NCBI RefSeq assembly: GCF_003612555.1
Contig: NZ_RAZF01000010.1
Coordinates: forward strand, 59,454 to 123,453
Direction: 5' to 3'
DNA from: Acutalibacter sp. 1XD8-33
Lineage (GTDB): Bacteria > Bacillota > Clostridia > Oscillospirales > Acutalibacteraceae
DNA: 64,000 nucleotides
Below, one piece after another: positions 35,229 to 44,353 of this stretch. The position numbers and the translations under genes are program-made. Below the pieces are notes generated by a model. That model did not search any database and was not told where the DNA came from. It worked only from the letters and a program-made list of their open reading frames with translations. Positions within the stretch are counted from its first letter, which is position 1. Each line of letters begins with the position of its first letter.

Positions 35229-35894
35229 TTACAGATGAAAAAACTGGCTCCCCTGGAAAAAAGGGCGAATCCCGCCCTTATCAACCCAGTGGACTCTTCC
35301 CGTATGCGAGGCCTCCCCGTCCGCCAGGAAAATGGCGCTGTCGTCCTCCATGGCGCAGAGCGGCAGTTCCTGGGAAACTTTCAGTAAAGTTGACAGTACC
35401 GTTTCGTCGTCAGGTGAAAAGTGCGGCTTAACCGTAATATCAGCCAGCCCTAGGCCCTCATAGGGAACCAGGGACTCCTTGGTGTCCAGGGAGCGTTTGG
35501 CCATGTTGATCGATCCGGCGCTGATGCCCAGTACTACCGGCGGGAAATCACAGATCGCGGCATCCAGACCCGCGTCCCGTATCAGGCGCATTTGCAGCCC
35601 CGGGTGGCCGCCCATGAGAAAAACGCAGGAGGCCTCCTGAATCAGACGGACAGCCTGAGCTGCTTCCATCCGGTTGTCAATGACATCATGATGCAGAAAG
35701 TCCAGGCCGTACTCTAAAAACATATCGTACATGCCGGCGCAGTCGCTGTCGTTCCTTTCGTAATCGCCTGGCCATGCGCTCACAAAAACCAGGCTGTCCC
35801 GCTGTGTCATTTCCCTAGCAAGCCGCCCGGCCACGTCCCGGGGAAAATGGCGGCTGGGAAATCCACTGAAAAATCCCAATAGACGGTGCTCCAT
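35229..35894 (-). CDS. Peptidase S51 / dipeptidase E-like protein
   Basis: 221 residues of the class I glutamine-amidotransferase-like fold used by peptidase E and cyanophycinase. The nucleophile elbow is LGISAGSINM near residue 127 (Ser), and MGGHPGLQMRLI near 99 and the KPHFSPDD region near 165 fit the family. These enzymes cleave Asp-X dipeptides or related peptides. The ATG at 35894 follows CAGGGGGTAAC and lies 5 bases after pgsA, so the two are likely in one operon. Confidence 0.8.
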   Translation of the reverse strand: MEHRLLGFFSGFPSRHFPRDVAGRLAREMTQRDSLVFVSAWPGDYERNDSDCAGMYDMFLEYGLDFLHHDVIDNRMEAAQAVRLIQEASCVFLMGGHPGLQMRLIRDAGLDAAICDFPPVVLGISAGSINMAKRSLDTKESLVPYEGLGLADITVKPHFSPDDETVLSTLLKVSQELPLCAMEDDSAIFLADGEASHTGRVHWVDKGGIRPFFQGSQFFHL

Positions 35895-35899
35895 ACCTG

Positions 35900-36511
35900 T
35901 TACCCCCTGCGCGTAATCTGCGGCTGTTCCTCCGGTTCCCCGTCCCGCAGGATGGAAAGAAAGATCTGGAAATACCGGAAGGCCGCGTAAGCCATCATCA
36001 GCCCGGTGAGCCCCAGCATGATATAGGCCGCGATGTTGAAGGTGTTGGGCTTCATCAGGCCCACCCAGTCCATGGCTACAATGGCCGATACCGACACATA
36101 AAACATCACGGTGGCCACTTTGCCGTACCATTTGGCGGCGCAGGGACGCTTATGCTTTTTCAGCAGCACCAGGGCACAGCAAAGCATCAGCAGCTCTTTG
36201 AGAATAAATAGTAACAAAAGCAAGCGGATAGCCGGAAACCGGATAGCGATGCACAGGGCCACCACACCTTGGGTGAGTTTATCTGCAAAGGGGTCCAGCA
36301 TTTTGCCCAAATCGGTAATCTGGTTAAATTTTCGGGCGACCAGGCCGTCCAGCATATCCGTCAGGCCCGATACCACCAGCAAGACCGCAGCCTGGGCCAC
36401 ATGCCCCTGCAAATAGCGCCACGCAAAAAAGGGCACGATCAAAATTCGCAGCAGGGACATGGCGTTGGGCACGGTCAAAATTTGATGTGAGGCGTTTCTT
36501 TCTTGGGGCAT
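35900..36511 (-). CDS. pgsA: CDP-alcohol phosphatidyltransferase, likely PgsA
   Basis: 203 residues with the complete family motif: D52, D55-G56, A59-R60, G69, D73, D77. About six TM helices. The likely reaction is CDP-diacylglycerol plus glycerol-3-phosphate to phosphatidylglycerol phosphate. The ribosome site is AGAAAGGGAAC. Other CDP-alcohol acceptors are possible but less likely for a single copy near core genes. Confidence 0.85.
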   Translation of the reverse strand: MPQERNASHQILTVPNAMSLLRILIVPFFAWRYLQGHVAQAAVLLVVSGLTDMLDGLVARKFNQITDLGKMLDPFADKLTQGVVALCIAIRFPAIRLLLLLFILKELLMLCCALVLLKKHKRPCAAKWYGKVATVMFYVSVSAIVAMDWVGLMKPNTFNIAAYIMLGLTGLMMAYAAFRYFQIFLSILRDGEPEEQPQITRRG

Positions 36512-36605
36512 GATGTTCCCTTTCTTCTTTTCCCAAATTCTTTTCCATATCTGCCAAGCGGCGCGAAGCCGCCACTATCGATTCGAAAGCATCCTCTTTT
36601 CCTGG

Positions 36606-37304
36606 TCAGCTGAAAAGCCCACGCAGGGGATTCAAGCGGATCAGCGTCCCCGCAAGGAAGGAGCTGTCCAGGGCGCCGTTGATCTGCTGCTGCATGCCCT
36701 CGTCCAGCATGGGCATAAATACCAGCAGAGCCGCAACCACGATCCACACGCTGACCATGGCCAGCAAGAAACCAAAAATCCCTCCCAGCAGGCCGTCCAA
36801 CTGGTGGATGATGGGCAGGCGGAGCATTCTGGACACCACCCCCGCCAATATCCGGACGAGAGTCATAAACAGGGAGAAGAGAACAATTACCACAAGCACT
36901 TTCAGGAAGTTTACAAAAACGGGGGATAGGTAGTCGGTAATCAACTGGGCGGCCTGGCCGGTTTGCACCCCGATTCCTCCGGTAATAGAGGCGGCGGTTA
37001 CCCCGGCCTCTTCTAGAGCACGCACCAAAAAGTCCGGCAAAGAGGCTATGATCTGCTCTACAGCGGCGGCGGCGTTTTCGGCTCCCAGCCCTTGCAGGGA
37101 ATCGCTGATTTTTTCCACCATAGCCTGCCGGAACAGACTATCAAACAGCCACTGGGCTACCACGCCCCCCAGGGCCGAGGCCAGACACGCGGCAATCACC
37201 GCGCCCAAAAAATGTACCACCGACCGGATAAAACCTCTCTGCACGCCGATTAACACGCAAAGCAGGCATATCCCTAAGATAATCCCATCCAGCGCATATC
37301 CCAT
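36606..37304 (-). CDS. CvpA family membrane protein
   Basis: 232 residues, four or five hydrophobic segments, with the N-terminal pattern LDGIILGICLLCVLIGVQRG (family D-G-x8-G-x3-G-F). CvpA proteins are poorly characterised inner membrane proteins linked to colicin V secretion in E. coli and to stress resistance elsewhere. The ATG at 37304 follows AAAAGGAGGAAT, which overrides the longer reading frame upstream. Confidence 0.8.
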   Translation of the reverse strand: MGYALDGIILGICLLCVLIGVQRGFIRSVVHFLGAVIAACLASALGGVVAQWLFDSLFRQAMVEKISDSLQGLGAENAAAAVEQIIASLPDFLVRALEEAGVTAASITGGIGVQTGQAAQLITDYLSPVFVNFLKVLVVIVLFSLFMTLVRILAGVVSRMLRLPIIHQLDGLLGGIFGFLLAMVSVWIVVAALLVFMPMLDEGMQQQINGALDSSFLAGTLIRLNPLRGLFS

Positions 37305-37546
37305 TGGTATTCCTCCTTTTGCTTGAAAGCCATACGGTGTGTCCCTCTCTGCCCACAGAAGCGTTTCGCTTTTACACTCCACTTCTGAAAAGCGCGCGGT
37401 TTAAACGGAAAAAAGGCTCCGTATTCTCCGGCCCCCGCCGTTCCAAACGCGGATACGGCTTATATTGTAACACATTTTCTCCCGTTCCACAAGAGCTAAC
37501 CCCTTACAGTTCTCTTTCAAAACTCCCAAAATTCTCTTCTGTCCGC

Positions 37547-38857
37547 CTATTCGATTTCCGCCTCCCGCACCTCGCTGACGCCTAAAATATATGCCTTGCG
37601 TTCACTGGCCAAAGCCAGGCTTTTGGCATCGGATCCCGCGTCTGCCTGGCCCAGTTCCATTCCGGTAGTATAGTCCCGGAACACCGCTTGATTTCCCGCC
37701 AGTACGCCCACCGTGCCTCCGGACACAGAAATGGCCTCAATCCGTTCACTCAGCTCCATGCGCACGGGGTTGTTCTCTCCATAAGCCTCGTTTCCGTTAA
37801 AGGCCAGCAGGGTGCTGGCCCCCGCGTGCTCATAGGCAGAAATGGAGAGGAAGGCCCGGCCGGAATCCAGGCAGAAAGCGGTCAGCTGCCTGCCCTGATA
37901 GTCGAATTCGGTAAACTGGTAGTCCGCAGATTTTCCTGTCACCAGCGCGCCGTCTCCCACACCGTAGATCACTCCGTTTTCTCCCCAATAGGCCGCCAAC
38001 AGCATGTTGCTCCGCGTCTCAAACTGGGACACAGGCTCGGTCTGGGTGAAATCCAGAATGGTCACTTTGGAAACCATCTCCCCTTTTTCGCTGCGCACTG
38101 TGCATACCGCTCCAAACGTACCGTCATAGTTCATGGCGATTGCGGTTATGTAGTCGTCGGCAAAGGGATATTCATATTGCAGGCTGCCATCCTTGAGAAA
38201 CACTTGCAGCTTGGAGGCTCCGTGGGCCCCCTCCAACCCCAGCGCAAAGCTCCCCTGGGGAGAAACGCATCCGGTAATGATATCCCTTTCCGCTATGCTG
38301 TTTACCACAGTCTGCCCCCCCGAAATCACCATATATCCTGTACTCCCCTGGTTGTACAGCAGGTATTTCCCTCCCGCGGCCTGGAGTATCGGCTGGCTGA
38401 GGCTGTGCTGAATGGACGCTTCTTGGGCGCCCCGGCTGTTGATAGAGGTAAAAGCCGTATTGCTCAGCATCACCGCCGAGCCGTTGCGGCACATAAAGTT
38501 CCTTGGGTACACGTTAGCCCCCGTAATCTGCACTGGAAAGCCGTCTCCGTTCTCTTCCCCTCGAATTTGCAGCACCGCCCATTCCTTCAGGGTATCCCAG
38601 TTTAGGTATTCCCTGTTCATCCACAATGACAAGCCAATGACCACCGCCAGCAGTACCAGGCAAATGTGATACACTGCTTTCGGCAGGTGGCGCTGTTCCC
38701 GTTTCTGGTGCTGGTCCTCTTCCCCCTCCGCCAGAAAGTCCTCCCCGGCCTCGCTGTCATATTCATATTGGACTTTCGGCTGCTCTATACCTTGGTCCGG
38801 CCGGTAGTCCTTCAGGTGGATGACTTTGGTCTCCTGATGCTTGCTATGTTTTGCCAT
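37547..38857 (-). CDS. Single-pass membrane protein with an extracytoplasmic repeat domain (DUF5711-like)
   Basis: 436 residues. A charged cytoplasmic N-terminus (1-60) is followed by a TM helix (about 62-80) and a long outer region of beta-rich repeats (AAGGKYLLYNQGS, MNYDGTFGAVCTV, AAYWGENGVIYGVGDG) that suggests a beta-propeller. It resembles DUF5711 proteins of Clostridia, whose function is unknown. It lies between truA and cvpA on the same strand. The ribosome site is GAAAGGAAAGG. Confidence 0.6.
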   Translation of the reverse strand: MAKHSKHQETKVIHLKDYRPDQGIEQPKVQYEYDSEAGEDFLAEGEEDQHQKREQRHLPKAVYHICLVLLAVVIGLSLWMNREYLNWDTLKEWAVLQIRGEENGDGFPVQITGANVYPRNFMCRNGSAVMLSNTAFTSINSRGAQEASIQHSLSQPILQAAGGKYLLYNQGSTGYMVISGGQTVVNSIAERDIITGCVSPQGSFALGLEGAHGASKLQVFLKDGSLQYEYPFADDYITAIAMNYDGTFGAVCTVRSEKGEMVSKVTILDFTQTEPVSQFETRSNMLLAAYWGENGVIYGVGDGALVTGKSADYQFTEFDYQGRQLTAFCLDSGRAFLSISAYEHAGASTLLAFNGNEAYGENNPVRMELSERIEAISVSGGTVGVLAGNQAVFRDYTTGMELGQADAGSDAKSLALASERKAYILGVSEVREAEIE

Positions 38858-38926
38858 TTCTTCCCTTTCCTTCTATGCCTGGCGGCCTTACGGAGCCAAA
38901 CCGCCGAGGTCGCTCCCTTTCGTTCT

Positions 38927-39670
38927 CTATTCCTCATAAAATACACGGTTCAGATATAATCCGCAGGCCGGAGCGGTAGGCCCCGCAGCCGCCCGGTCCT
39001 TGGCGGCAAGAATCTCCGGGATATCCCCGGGGCAGAGCTTTCTCTGCTGGACCCGGAGCAGGGTGCCAACCATGATGCGTACCATGTTGTATAAAAAACC
39101 ATCCGCCGCCACAGTGAATATTACCAGGTCCCCCCGGCGCTCTACCCTGGATTCTGTGACAGTACGGGTCAGGTCTCCTTTTTCCCGCCGGTCCAGGGTA
39201 CAAAAAGAAGTGAAGTCATGGGTCCCCAGGTACTGTTTTGCGGCCCGGTCCAGCAGGTCAGCATCTATGGGATACCAGTAGTGCAGGGCGCGGTCCCGCA
39301 AAAACGGTTCCCGCACCGGGTGGTTCCAGATCTCATAGCAATACTCCTTGCCCTTGCAGCTATACCGGGCATGGAATTCTCCAGGGACCTCCCGGCAGGC
39401 TTTTACCGCGATATCTTCCGGAAGCCAGTGGTTCAAGGCGGCCGTCATCCGCTCTGGGGAGATCCGGCTCTCAGTCTGGAGGCTCAGGCAGAACGCCCGG
39501 GCGTGGACCCCGGTGTCCGTGCGGGAGCAGGCTTTCAGGTCCTCCCGCAGGCCTGTGGCCTTGAAGAGGGCCTCCTGAAAGGCCCCCTGTACCGTTTGGG
39601 CATTTTCCTGGATCTGCCAGCCGTGATAATTCGTGCCATCATAGGCAATGGTGAAAAGCAGATTGCGCAT
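38927..39670 (-). CDS. truA: tRNA pseudouridine(38-40) synthase
   Basis: 247 residues. The catalytic aspartate is D52 in RTDTGVHA. Other family marks are AYDGTNYHGWQIQ near 9-21, HARYSCKGKEYCY near 100 and a DGFLYNMVRIMVGTLL motif near 190. It modifies uridines in the tRNA anticodon arm. AAAGGAGCG precedes the start. Following the ECF transporter genes is the usual order in Firmicutes, here with one extra gene between. Confidence 0.97.
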   Translation of the reverse strand: MRNLLFTIAYDGTNYHGWQIQENAQTVQGAFQEALFKATGLREDLKACSRTDTGVHARAFCLSLQTESRISPERMTAALNHWLPEDIAVKACREVPGEFHARYSCKGKEYCYEIWNHPVREPFLRDRALHYWYPIDADLLDRAAKQYLGTHDFTSFCTLDRREKGDLTRTVTESRVERRGDLVIFTVAADGFLYNMVRIMVGTLLRVQQRKLCPGDIPEILAAKDRAAAGPTAPACGLYLNRVFYEE

Positions 39671-39719
39671 AGGCAGCGCTCCTTTCTCCGCCGCGCCGGG
39701 GCAAGGGGATGCGAAGCCT

Positions 39720-40280
39720 TCACATGGGCTTCAAATTCCTGTTAAGCCTATCTGTCATCCAGGCGATCCGCCTCTCCCGCCCGGCATCAGTCTTTGCGTC
39801 AAAATATGCCCGGGTATAGGTTTTCTGAACGGACGGGGGCATAGCCAGAAAGTTTGTATACGCGGGCTCATTCCCCTCCAGCAGCGCGGAAACCTGGGCG
39901 ATCTGCTCTTCTGTCACCGCCATGGGTCTGGGCGCCTTCCACAGGCCGTTCTTTTTCGCTTCTTCTATTTTCGCTCGGCCGAAGTCAGTCATAAGCCCCT
40001 GCTCTTCCAGACTTTTGGCCAGCGCTTTATTCTTTTCCGACCATGTGCTCTTCTCCCTGCGCATGGAAAAATATTTCCGATACGTCTTGCTGCCAAGACT
40101 TTGCATCTGCCCATCGATCCATCCAAAGCAAAGCGCCTCTTCCAGAGCCTCTCCTGCCTTTATGGTTTTTGGACCGCCGGCTTTGCCGAACAAGAGCCAG
40201 ACGCCGGGGCTTGTCCGGCAATTCTTAGAAAGCCATTTCCGGAATTCCTCCCTGCTGGAAAACTCCATCGTTCCGCTCAT
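39720..40280 (-). CDS. YdeI/OmpD-associated family protein
   Basis: 186 residues. The central segment EEALCFGWIDGQ...KYFSMRREKSTWSEKNKALAKSLEE is characteristic of the YdeI family (bacteriocin-protection/stress-linked proteins of uncertain biochemistry), and the C-terminus (PPSVQKTYTRAYFDAKTDAGRERRI) is typical too. AAGGAGGAGAGGAC lies right before the ATG. It interrupts the common ecfT-truA order. Confidence 0.75.
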   Translation of the reverse strand: MSGTMEFSSREEFRKWLSKNCRTSPGVWLLFGKAGGPKTIKAGEALEEALCFGWIDGQMQSLGSKTYRKYFSMRREKSTWSEKNKALAKSLEEQGLMTDFGRAKIEEAKKNGLWKAPRPMAVTEEQIAQVSALLEGNEPAYTNFLAMPPSVQKTYTRAYFDAKTDAGRERRIAWMTDRLNRNLKPM

Positions 40281-40292
40281 GTCCTCTCCTCC

Positions 40293-41108
40293 TTACCGCG
40301 CGATGGACGGCGCGAACAGATTCAGCAGCACGAACCCGGCCAGCACGGCCACTGCCGAGCTGAGCACCAGCCAATCCACTGTGCCGAAATGGAGCTGCTT
40401 CATCTTGGTGCGGCCCTCGCCGCCCTGATAGCACCGGCTTTCCATGGCTGTGGCCAGATCAAAGGCCCGGCGGAAAGCCGACACGAACAGGGGGATCAGC
40501 ACCGGCACCAGGGCCCGGATTCTCTGGATGATCCCGCCGCTTTCCATATCCGCCCCCCGGGCCTTCTGGGCACTCATGATCTTATCCGTCTCCTCCAGCA
40601 GCAGAGGCACGAACCGCAGGGCAATTGTCATCATCATGGCGAACTCATGCACCGGCACCCGCAGCTTAGAGAGGGGCCGCAGCAGCCGCTCAATGGCGTC
40701 GGTGAGCTGGGTAGGGGAGGTGGTGAAGGTGAGCACCGAGCTGGCCAAGATTAGCACGATGATCCGGATGGACACAAACAGGCAGTTCAGAAGGCCGTTT
40801 TGGGTGATTTTGAAAGGCCCTAGCTGCCAGAGAGGTTCGCCGGTCCCATAGAAGATGTTCAGCACCGCCGTGAATATGATGATGAACAAAATCGGCTTTA
40901 AGCTGCGAAGATAGAGTTTCACCGGGATTCTGGACATGACCATGCCCAGGGCAATATATCCCACTGCCAGAGCCAGGGAAAAGAAATTTCCGGCTGAGAA
41001 AATCAACACAATGGCAAATACCGTCAGGCAGATTTTTAGCCGGGGGTCTGCTTTGTGCAGCACAGATGCCGCCGGGAAATACTGGCCCAGGGTGATGTCA
41101 GAGAGCAC
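40293..41108 (-). CDS. ecfT: ECF transporter transmembrane coupling protein EcfT
   Basis: 271 residues with about five TM helices and the two coupling motifs: SAQKARGAD near 184 and a second A-x-x-x-R-C-Y-x-G motif near 230 that contact the EcfA ATPases. It couples ATP use to vitamin uptake by interchangeable S components, which are not in this window. The start is GTG at 41108 after AAGGAGGAAG, overlapping ecfA2 by 11 bases. Confidence 0.95.
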   Translation of the reverse strand: MLSDITLGQYFPAASVLHKADPRLKICLTVFAIVLIFSAGNFFSLALAVGYIALGMVMSRIPVKLYLRSLKPILFIIIFTAVLNIFYGTGEPLWQLGPFKITQNGLLNCLFVSIRIIVLILASSVLTFTTSPTQLTDAIERLLRPLSKLRVPVHEFAMMMTIALRFVPLLLEETDKIMSAQKARGADMESGGIIQRIRALVPVLIPLFVSAFRRAFDLATAMESRCYQGGEGRTKMKQLHFGTVDWLVLSSAVAVLAGFVLLNLFAPSIAR

Positions 41109-41973
41109 GGGCGCTTCCTCCTTTCTCCTTGAAATAGGGGATCAGCTGCTTGAGGGCGTGGTCTACCGTGAGGGTGGCCGGGTCTACCGGACAGCCCAGC
41201 TTCCCAAGCTCCTGCATGATCTTGGTGATCTGGGGCACCCGCAGCCCCATGGCCTCCAGGGCCTCCCCCTGGGAGAACACCTCCCGGGTGGGGGCCAGGT
41301 AGGCCTTATGCCCGCCGTTCATCACCAGAATCCGGTCCGCCGTGCGGCCGATGTCCTCCATGCTGTGGGACACCAGCAGCACCGTATTGCCCCGCTCCCG
41401 GTGGTACTGACTGATCTGGGCCAGCAGCACGTCTCGGCCCCGGGGGTCCAGCCCGGCGGTGGGCTCGTCCAGGATCAGCACCTCCGGGTCCATGGCGATC
41501 ACCCCGGCGATGGCCGCCCGGCGTTTTTCGCCCCCGGACAGCTCAAAGGGAGACTTCTCCAGCAGCTCCTCTTTCAGGCCGGTAAAGCGCGCCGCCTCAA
41601 GGGCCCGGTTCCTGGCCTGCTGGTCGTCGAGGCCCTGGTTTTTGGGGCCGAACATGATGTCTTTCAGCACCGTCTCCTCAAAGAGCTGGTACTCCGGATA
41701 CTGGAACACCATGCCCACCTGAAAGCGCACCGCCCGGATTTTCTTGGGCTCCACCCAAATATCCCGCCCCTCTAGGAGTACCTGGCCGGAGGTGGGCCGG
41801 ATGAGGCCGTTGAGCATCTGGATCAAGGTGGACTTGCCGCTGCCCGTGTGGCCGATGACGCCGATGAACTCCCCTTTTTCAATGGCGATGGACACGTCCT
41901 CCACAGCGGTTTTCTCAAAGGGCGTGCCCTGGCCGTAGATATATGTGAGGTTTTTGGTTTCTAAAATTGGCAT
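41098..41973 (-). CDS. ecfA2: ECF transporter ATPase EcfA2
   Basis: 291 residues: Walker A GHTGSGKST near 40, Q-loop VFQYPEYQLFE near 90, signature FELSGGEKRR near 142, Walker B LILDEPTAGLD near 165, switch histidine SHSMED. It pairs with EcfA1 to power EcfT. The ribosome site is GGAGGCGG. Separated from ecfA1 by a broken-gene junction. Confidence 0.95.
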   Translation of the reverse strand: MPILETKNLTYIYGQGTPFEKTAVEDVSIAIEKGEFIGVIGHTGSGKSTLIQMLNGLIRPTSGQVLLEGRDIWVEPKKIRAVRFQVGMVFQYPEYQLFEETVLKDIMFGPKNQGLDDQQARNRALEAARFTGLKEELLEKSPFELSGGEKRRAAIAGVIAMDPEVLILDEPTAGLDPRGRDVLLAQISQYHRERGNTVLLVSHSMEDIGRTADRILVMNGGHKAYLAPTREVFSQGEALEAMGLRVPQITKIMQELGKLGCPVDPATLTVDHALKQLIPYFKEKGGSARAL

Positions 41974-42012
41974 GATAAGCCGCCTCCGCTTCCCGTGTTA
42001 TGGGGATACAAA

Positions 42013-42288
42013 CTAGAATTTATTTGCTTTTTTGTTCTTGCAATAATAAACGATCAATATAAAGCCAAAAGAAATAAGCTGGGCGACCATAATGCGGACA
42101 ATCTGTAATTCGTCCGCGCCCTTTAGAGAGACGACGTGCAGCATATTTGTGGCAACAGTATTATTGAATAGATGATCGCCAAGTCCTGCCCATATACTCC
42201 CGGTCATGCGGGTAAGAAGTCTCCATTTGATTCCCATAATTCCGGCAAGAATGATATAGCCGATACTCATTAGGACCATTGCCGCCAA
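42013..42288 (-). pseudogene. C-terminal remnant of a CPBP intramembrane metalloprotease
   Basis: The 91 codons read as a hydrophobic C-terminal piece of a CPBP (Abi) protease: the TRMTGSIWAGLGDHLFNNT segment matches the third CPBP motif (H and N). The upstream catalytic EExxxR and second histidine motifs are missing. It is more AT-rich than its neighbours. The piece begins exactly where the aminoglycoside adenylyltransferase fragment stops making sense, so both were cut by one deletion or recombination. Confidence 0.65.
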
Positions 42289-42407
42289 TAGGGGTCCTTG
42301 GGGCAGTCCGGATCCGCCCGGGATCCCACCAGCAGCACGGCGCGGATGTTCCCGTCCTCCCGGGCTACCCGCAGAATCAGGTCCAGCATCTCCTCCGGCG
42401 TCCTCAT
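42270..42407 (-). pseudogene. N-terminal remnant of an ANT(6)-type aminoglycoside adenylyltransferase
   Basis: A 45-residue piece. MRTPEEMLDLILRVA and then AVLLVGSRADPDCPKD match the start of streptomycin 6-adenylyltransferases (AadE/ANT(6)), including the nucleotidyltransferase G-S-R. The catalytic aspartates that should follow are lost and a stop comes seven codons later. Its ATG overlaps the ecfA1 stop (ATGA), so an intact gene was once coupled to ecfA1. It cannot confer resistance in this form. Confidence 0.65.
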
Positions 42408-43279
42408 AGAACGGGTCCCTCCCCCGCCTTCAGAGCCGCCCGAAACAGCTCCAGGCATTCCTCCACGGAGAGGGGCGAGCCGCCCAGATCCACCCCCGCC
42501 GCCTTCAGCCGGTAGCAGAGCTCCGTGGCCTGGGGCACGTCCAGGCCGTGGCGCTTCAGGCGCTCCACGTCGCTGAACACCTGCCGGGGGGCGCCGTCCA
42601 TGAGCACCCGGCCCTCGTCCATCACCACCACCCGGCCGGCCTGGACCGCCTCGTCCATATAGTGGGTGATGAGGATGATAGTGATGCCCTTCTCCCGATT
42701 CAGCTTCTGGATGGTGTCCATGACCTCCGTGCGGCCCCGGGGGTCCAGCATGGCGGTGGGCTCGTCCAGCACAATGCACCGGGTCTCCATGGCGATCACC
42801 CCCGCGATGGCCACCCGCTGCTTCTGCCCGCCGGACAGCTTGTGGGGGGCGTGGGTCCGGTAGTGGTACATGTCCACGGCCTTGAGGGCCTCGTCCACCC
42901 GGCGGCGAATCTCCACAGGGGGCACTCCCAGGTTCTCTGGACCGAAGGCCACGTCCTCCTCCACCACGCCGGCCACCAGCTGGTTGTCCGGATTCTGGAG
43001 CACCAGCCCCACCTGACGGCGCACCTCCATCTGCCGGTCCTCCAGACGGGTATCCACCCCGCCCACCGTGAGGGCGCCCCCATCCGGGACCAGCATCCCG
43101 TTGAAGAGCTTGGCCATGGTGGACTTGCCGCAGCCGTTATGCCCCAGCAGGGCCACGAACTCCCCCTGTTCAATGTCCAGGTCGATCCCGTGCAGAACCT
43201 CTCTGGCCGCGCCCTCCTCCGTGTCATAGGAGAAGCGCACGCCCCGCGCCTCTATAAACGCCAAATTTTTCCCCTCCAT
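42404..43279 (-). CDS. ecfA1: ECF transporter ATPase EcfA1
   Basis: 291 residues with Walker A GHNGCGKST near 41, Q-loop VLQNPDNQLVAG near 85, signature HKLSGGQKQR near 140, Walker B IVLDEPTAMLD near 165 and the switch histidine in ITHYMDEA. First gene of the EcfA1-A2-T module. I chose 43279 because GGAATGAG sits at a good distance; 43285 is also possible. Confidence 0.93.
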   Translation of the reverse strand: MEGKNLAFIEARGVRFSYDTEEGAAREVLHGIDLDIEQGEFVALLGHNGCGKSTMAKLFNGMLVPDGGALTVGGVDTRLEDRQMEVRRQVGLVLQNPDNQLVAGVVEEDVAFGPENLGVPPVEIRRRVDEALKAVDMYHYRTHAPHKLSGGQKQRVAIAGVIAMETRCIVLDEPTAMLDPRGRTEVMDTIQKLNREKGITIILITHYMDEAVQAGRVVVMDEGRVLMDGAPRQVFSDVERLKRHGLDVPQATELCYRLKAAGVDLGGSPLSVEECLELFRAALKAGEGPVL

Positions 43280-43304
43280 TCTCATTCCGGCCGCAGACAG
43301 GTTC

Positions 43305-43976
43305 TTAGTCAAACTGCGCGGACCAGTTCTCCGCTTGATACGACTGAAAGCACATATGAACCTGTTCCTCGTTGCATTTTGCCTCCGCCAAGGGGGGCAG
43401 CTCTTCCAAGGAAAAGTACCCGCTTTTCGTGGTCTCAAGATTGGGTGTGAAGCCGCCTCCAAGCAGCTCGCACAGATAGAAAATCTTCACCACGCCATAG
43501 GCGTAAGGGGGCTGATTGTGCTTGTCGCGGTCCTGCACGGAAATCAGCCTCTTCACCGCCACATGGACCCCGGCCTCTTCCCTGGCTTCCTTCACCGTGT
43601 TTTCTGCGGGAGACAGGTTATACTCACACCACCCGCCCGGCATGGACCAGAGCCCGTCCCGCTCCTGGACCAAGAGAATCTTCCCGTCTTGAAAGACAGC
43701 CGCCCGGGTATCCACCTTGGGCGTCTGGTATCCCGTATCATTGCAGAACAAGCCCTGAACGGTTTTTACCGGAATGCCCGTCCTGTCCGCCAGCATTTCA
43801 GCGGAGATCTCCCGGATTCTCCCATACCTCTCCTGATCAAAGGGATCCCTGCCGTAAAACAGCCCGGCCTGCGCCAGGCTCTGGAGCTCCTTGGCCCACT
43901 CGATGATTTGATCCTTCATACCCGCAGCTTCCTCCCACACGCCGGACAAGGCCAGCCTCTGGCGCAATTCTGTCAT
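43305..43976 (-). CDS. NUDIX hydrolase with N-terminal helical domain
   Basis: 223 residues. A helical N-terminal domain (1-65) precedes a NUDIX fold (about 70-215). The nudix box near 130 reads GWCEYNLSPAENTVKEAREE: the catalytic REUxEE part is KEAREE, with Lys for the first Arg, and Leu replaces the upstream Glu. This is the form of the NUDIX_N subgroup that acts on ADP-ribose or nucleotide sugars. The ATG overlaps the previous gene's stop (ATGA), so translation is coupled. Confidence 0.8.
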   Translation of the reverse strand: MTELRQRLALSGVWEEAAGMKDQIIEWAKELQSLAQAGLFYGRDPFDQERYGRIREISAEMLADRTGIPVKTVQGLFCNDTGYQTPKVDTRAAVFQDGKILLVQERDGLWSMPGGWCEYNLSPAENTVKEAREEAGVHVAVKRLISVQDRDKHNQPPYAYGVVKIFYLCELLGGGFTPNLETTKSGYFSLEELPPLAEAKCNEEQVHMCFQSYQAENWSAQFD

Positions 43977-44329
43977 GGCCTCTTCTGCTTCTTCCACCAA
44001 GTATAACAGCCCGAGAGGAAAAAGTCCAGAAAGAGAATCAAATACAGGGGCAGCACGGGCACATGGGTCAGGTGCTGCTTTGCCGTGTGCTCCACCATGG
44101 AATAGAACAGGGCCACCATCAGCGCCGCCAGCAGGAACCACTCCATGGCCTTCACCTGCCGGCCGGAGCCGCCCTTTGTGGCGCTGCGGACCATCAGGCC
44201 CACCAGCACCGTGACACCGATGGCCCCCCAGGCCAGATACTGCACGATCTTCCCGCCGTTCCACATCCACTCGTAGATCATGGACAGGATCCAGGCCACG
44301 GCCGCCGCCAGATAGCTCCACTTCTGCAT
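43973..44329 (-). CDS. Small membrane protein, function unknown
   Basis: 118 residues with about four TM helices (AAAVAWILSMIYEWMW, YLAWGAIGVTVLVGLMV, WFLLAALMVALFYSM, LYLILFLDFFLSG) and a basic C-terminus KKQKRP. No family recognised. A good ribosome site AAAGGAGGA precedes the ATG at 44329. It overlaps the NUDIX gene by 4 bases and begins right after cloverleaf element 2. Confidence 0.7.
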   Translation of the reverse strand: MQKWSYLAAAVAWILSMIYEWMWNGGKIVQYLAWGAIGVTVLVGLMVRSATKGGSGRQVKAMEWFLLAALMVALFYSMVEHTAKQHLTHVPVLPLYLILFLDFFLSGCYTWWKKQKRP

Positions 44330-44353
44330 ACCGCAATCCTCCTTTCCCCTAAT

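Noticed and set aside
35895..36131. N-terminal extension of the S51 peptidase into pgsA
   Set aside because: The extra residues are out-of-frame pgsA sequence; the ATG at 35894 has a ribosome site and the family start.
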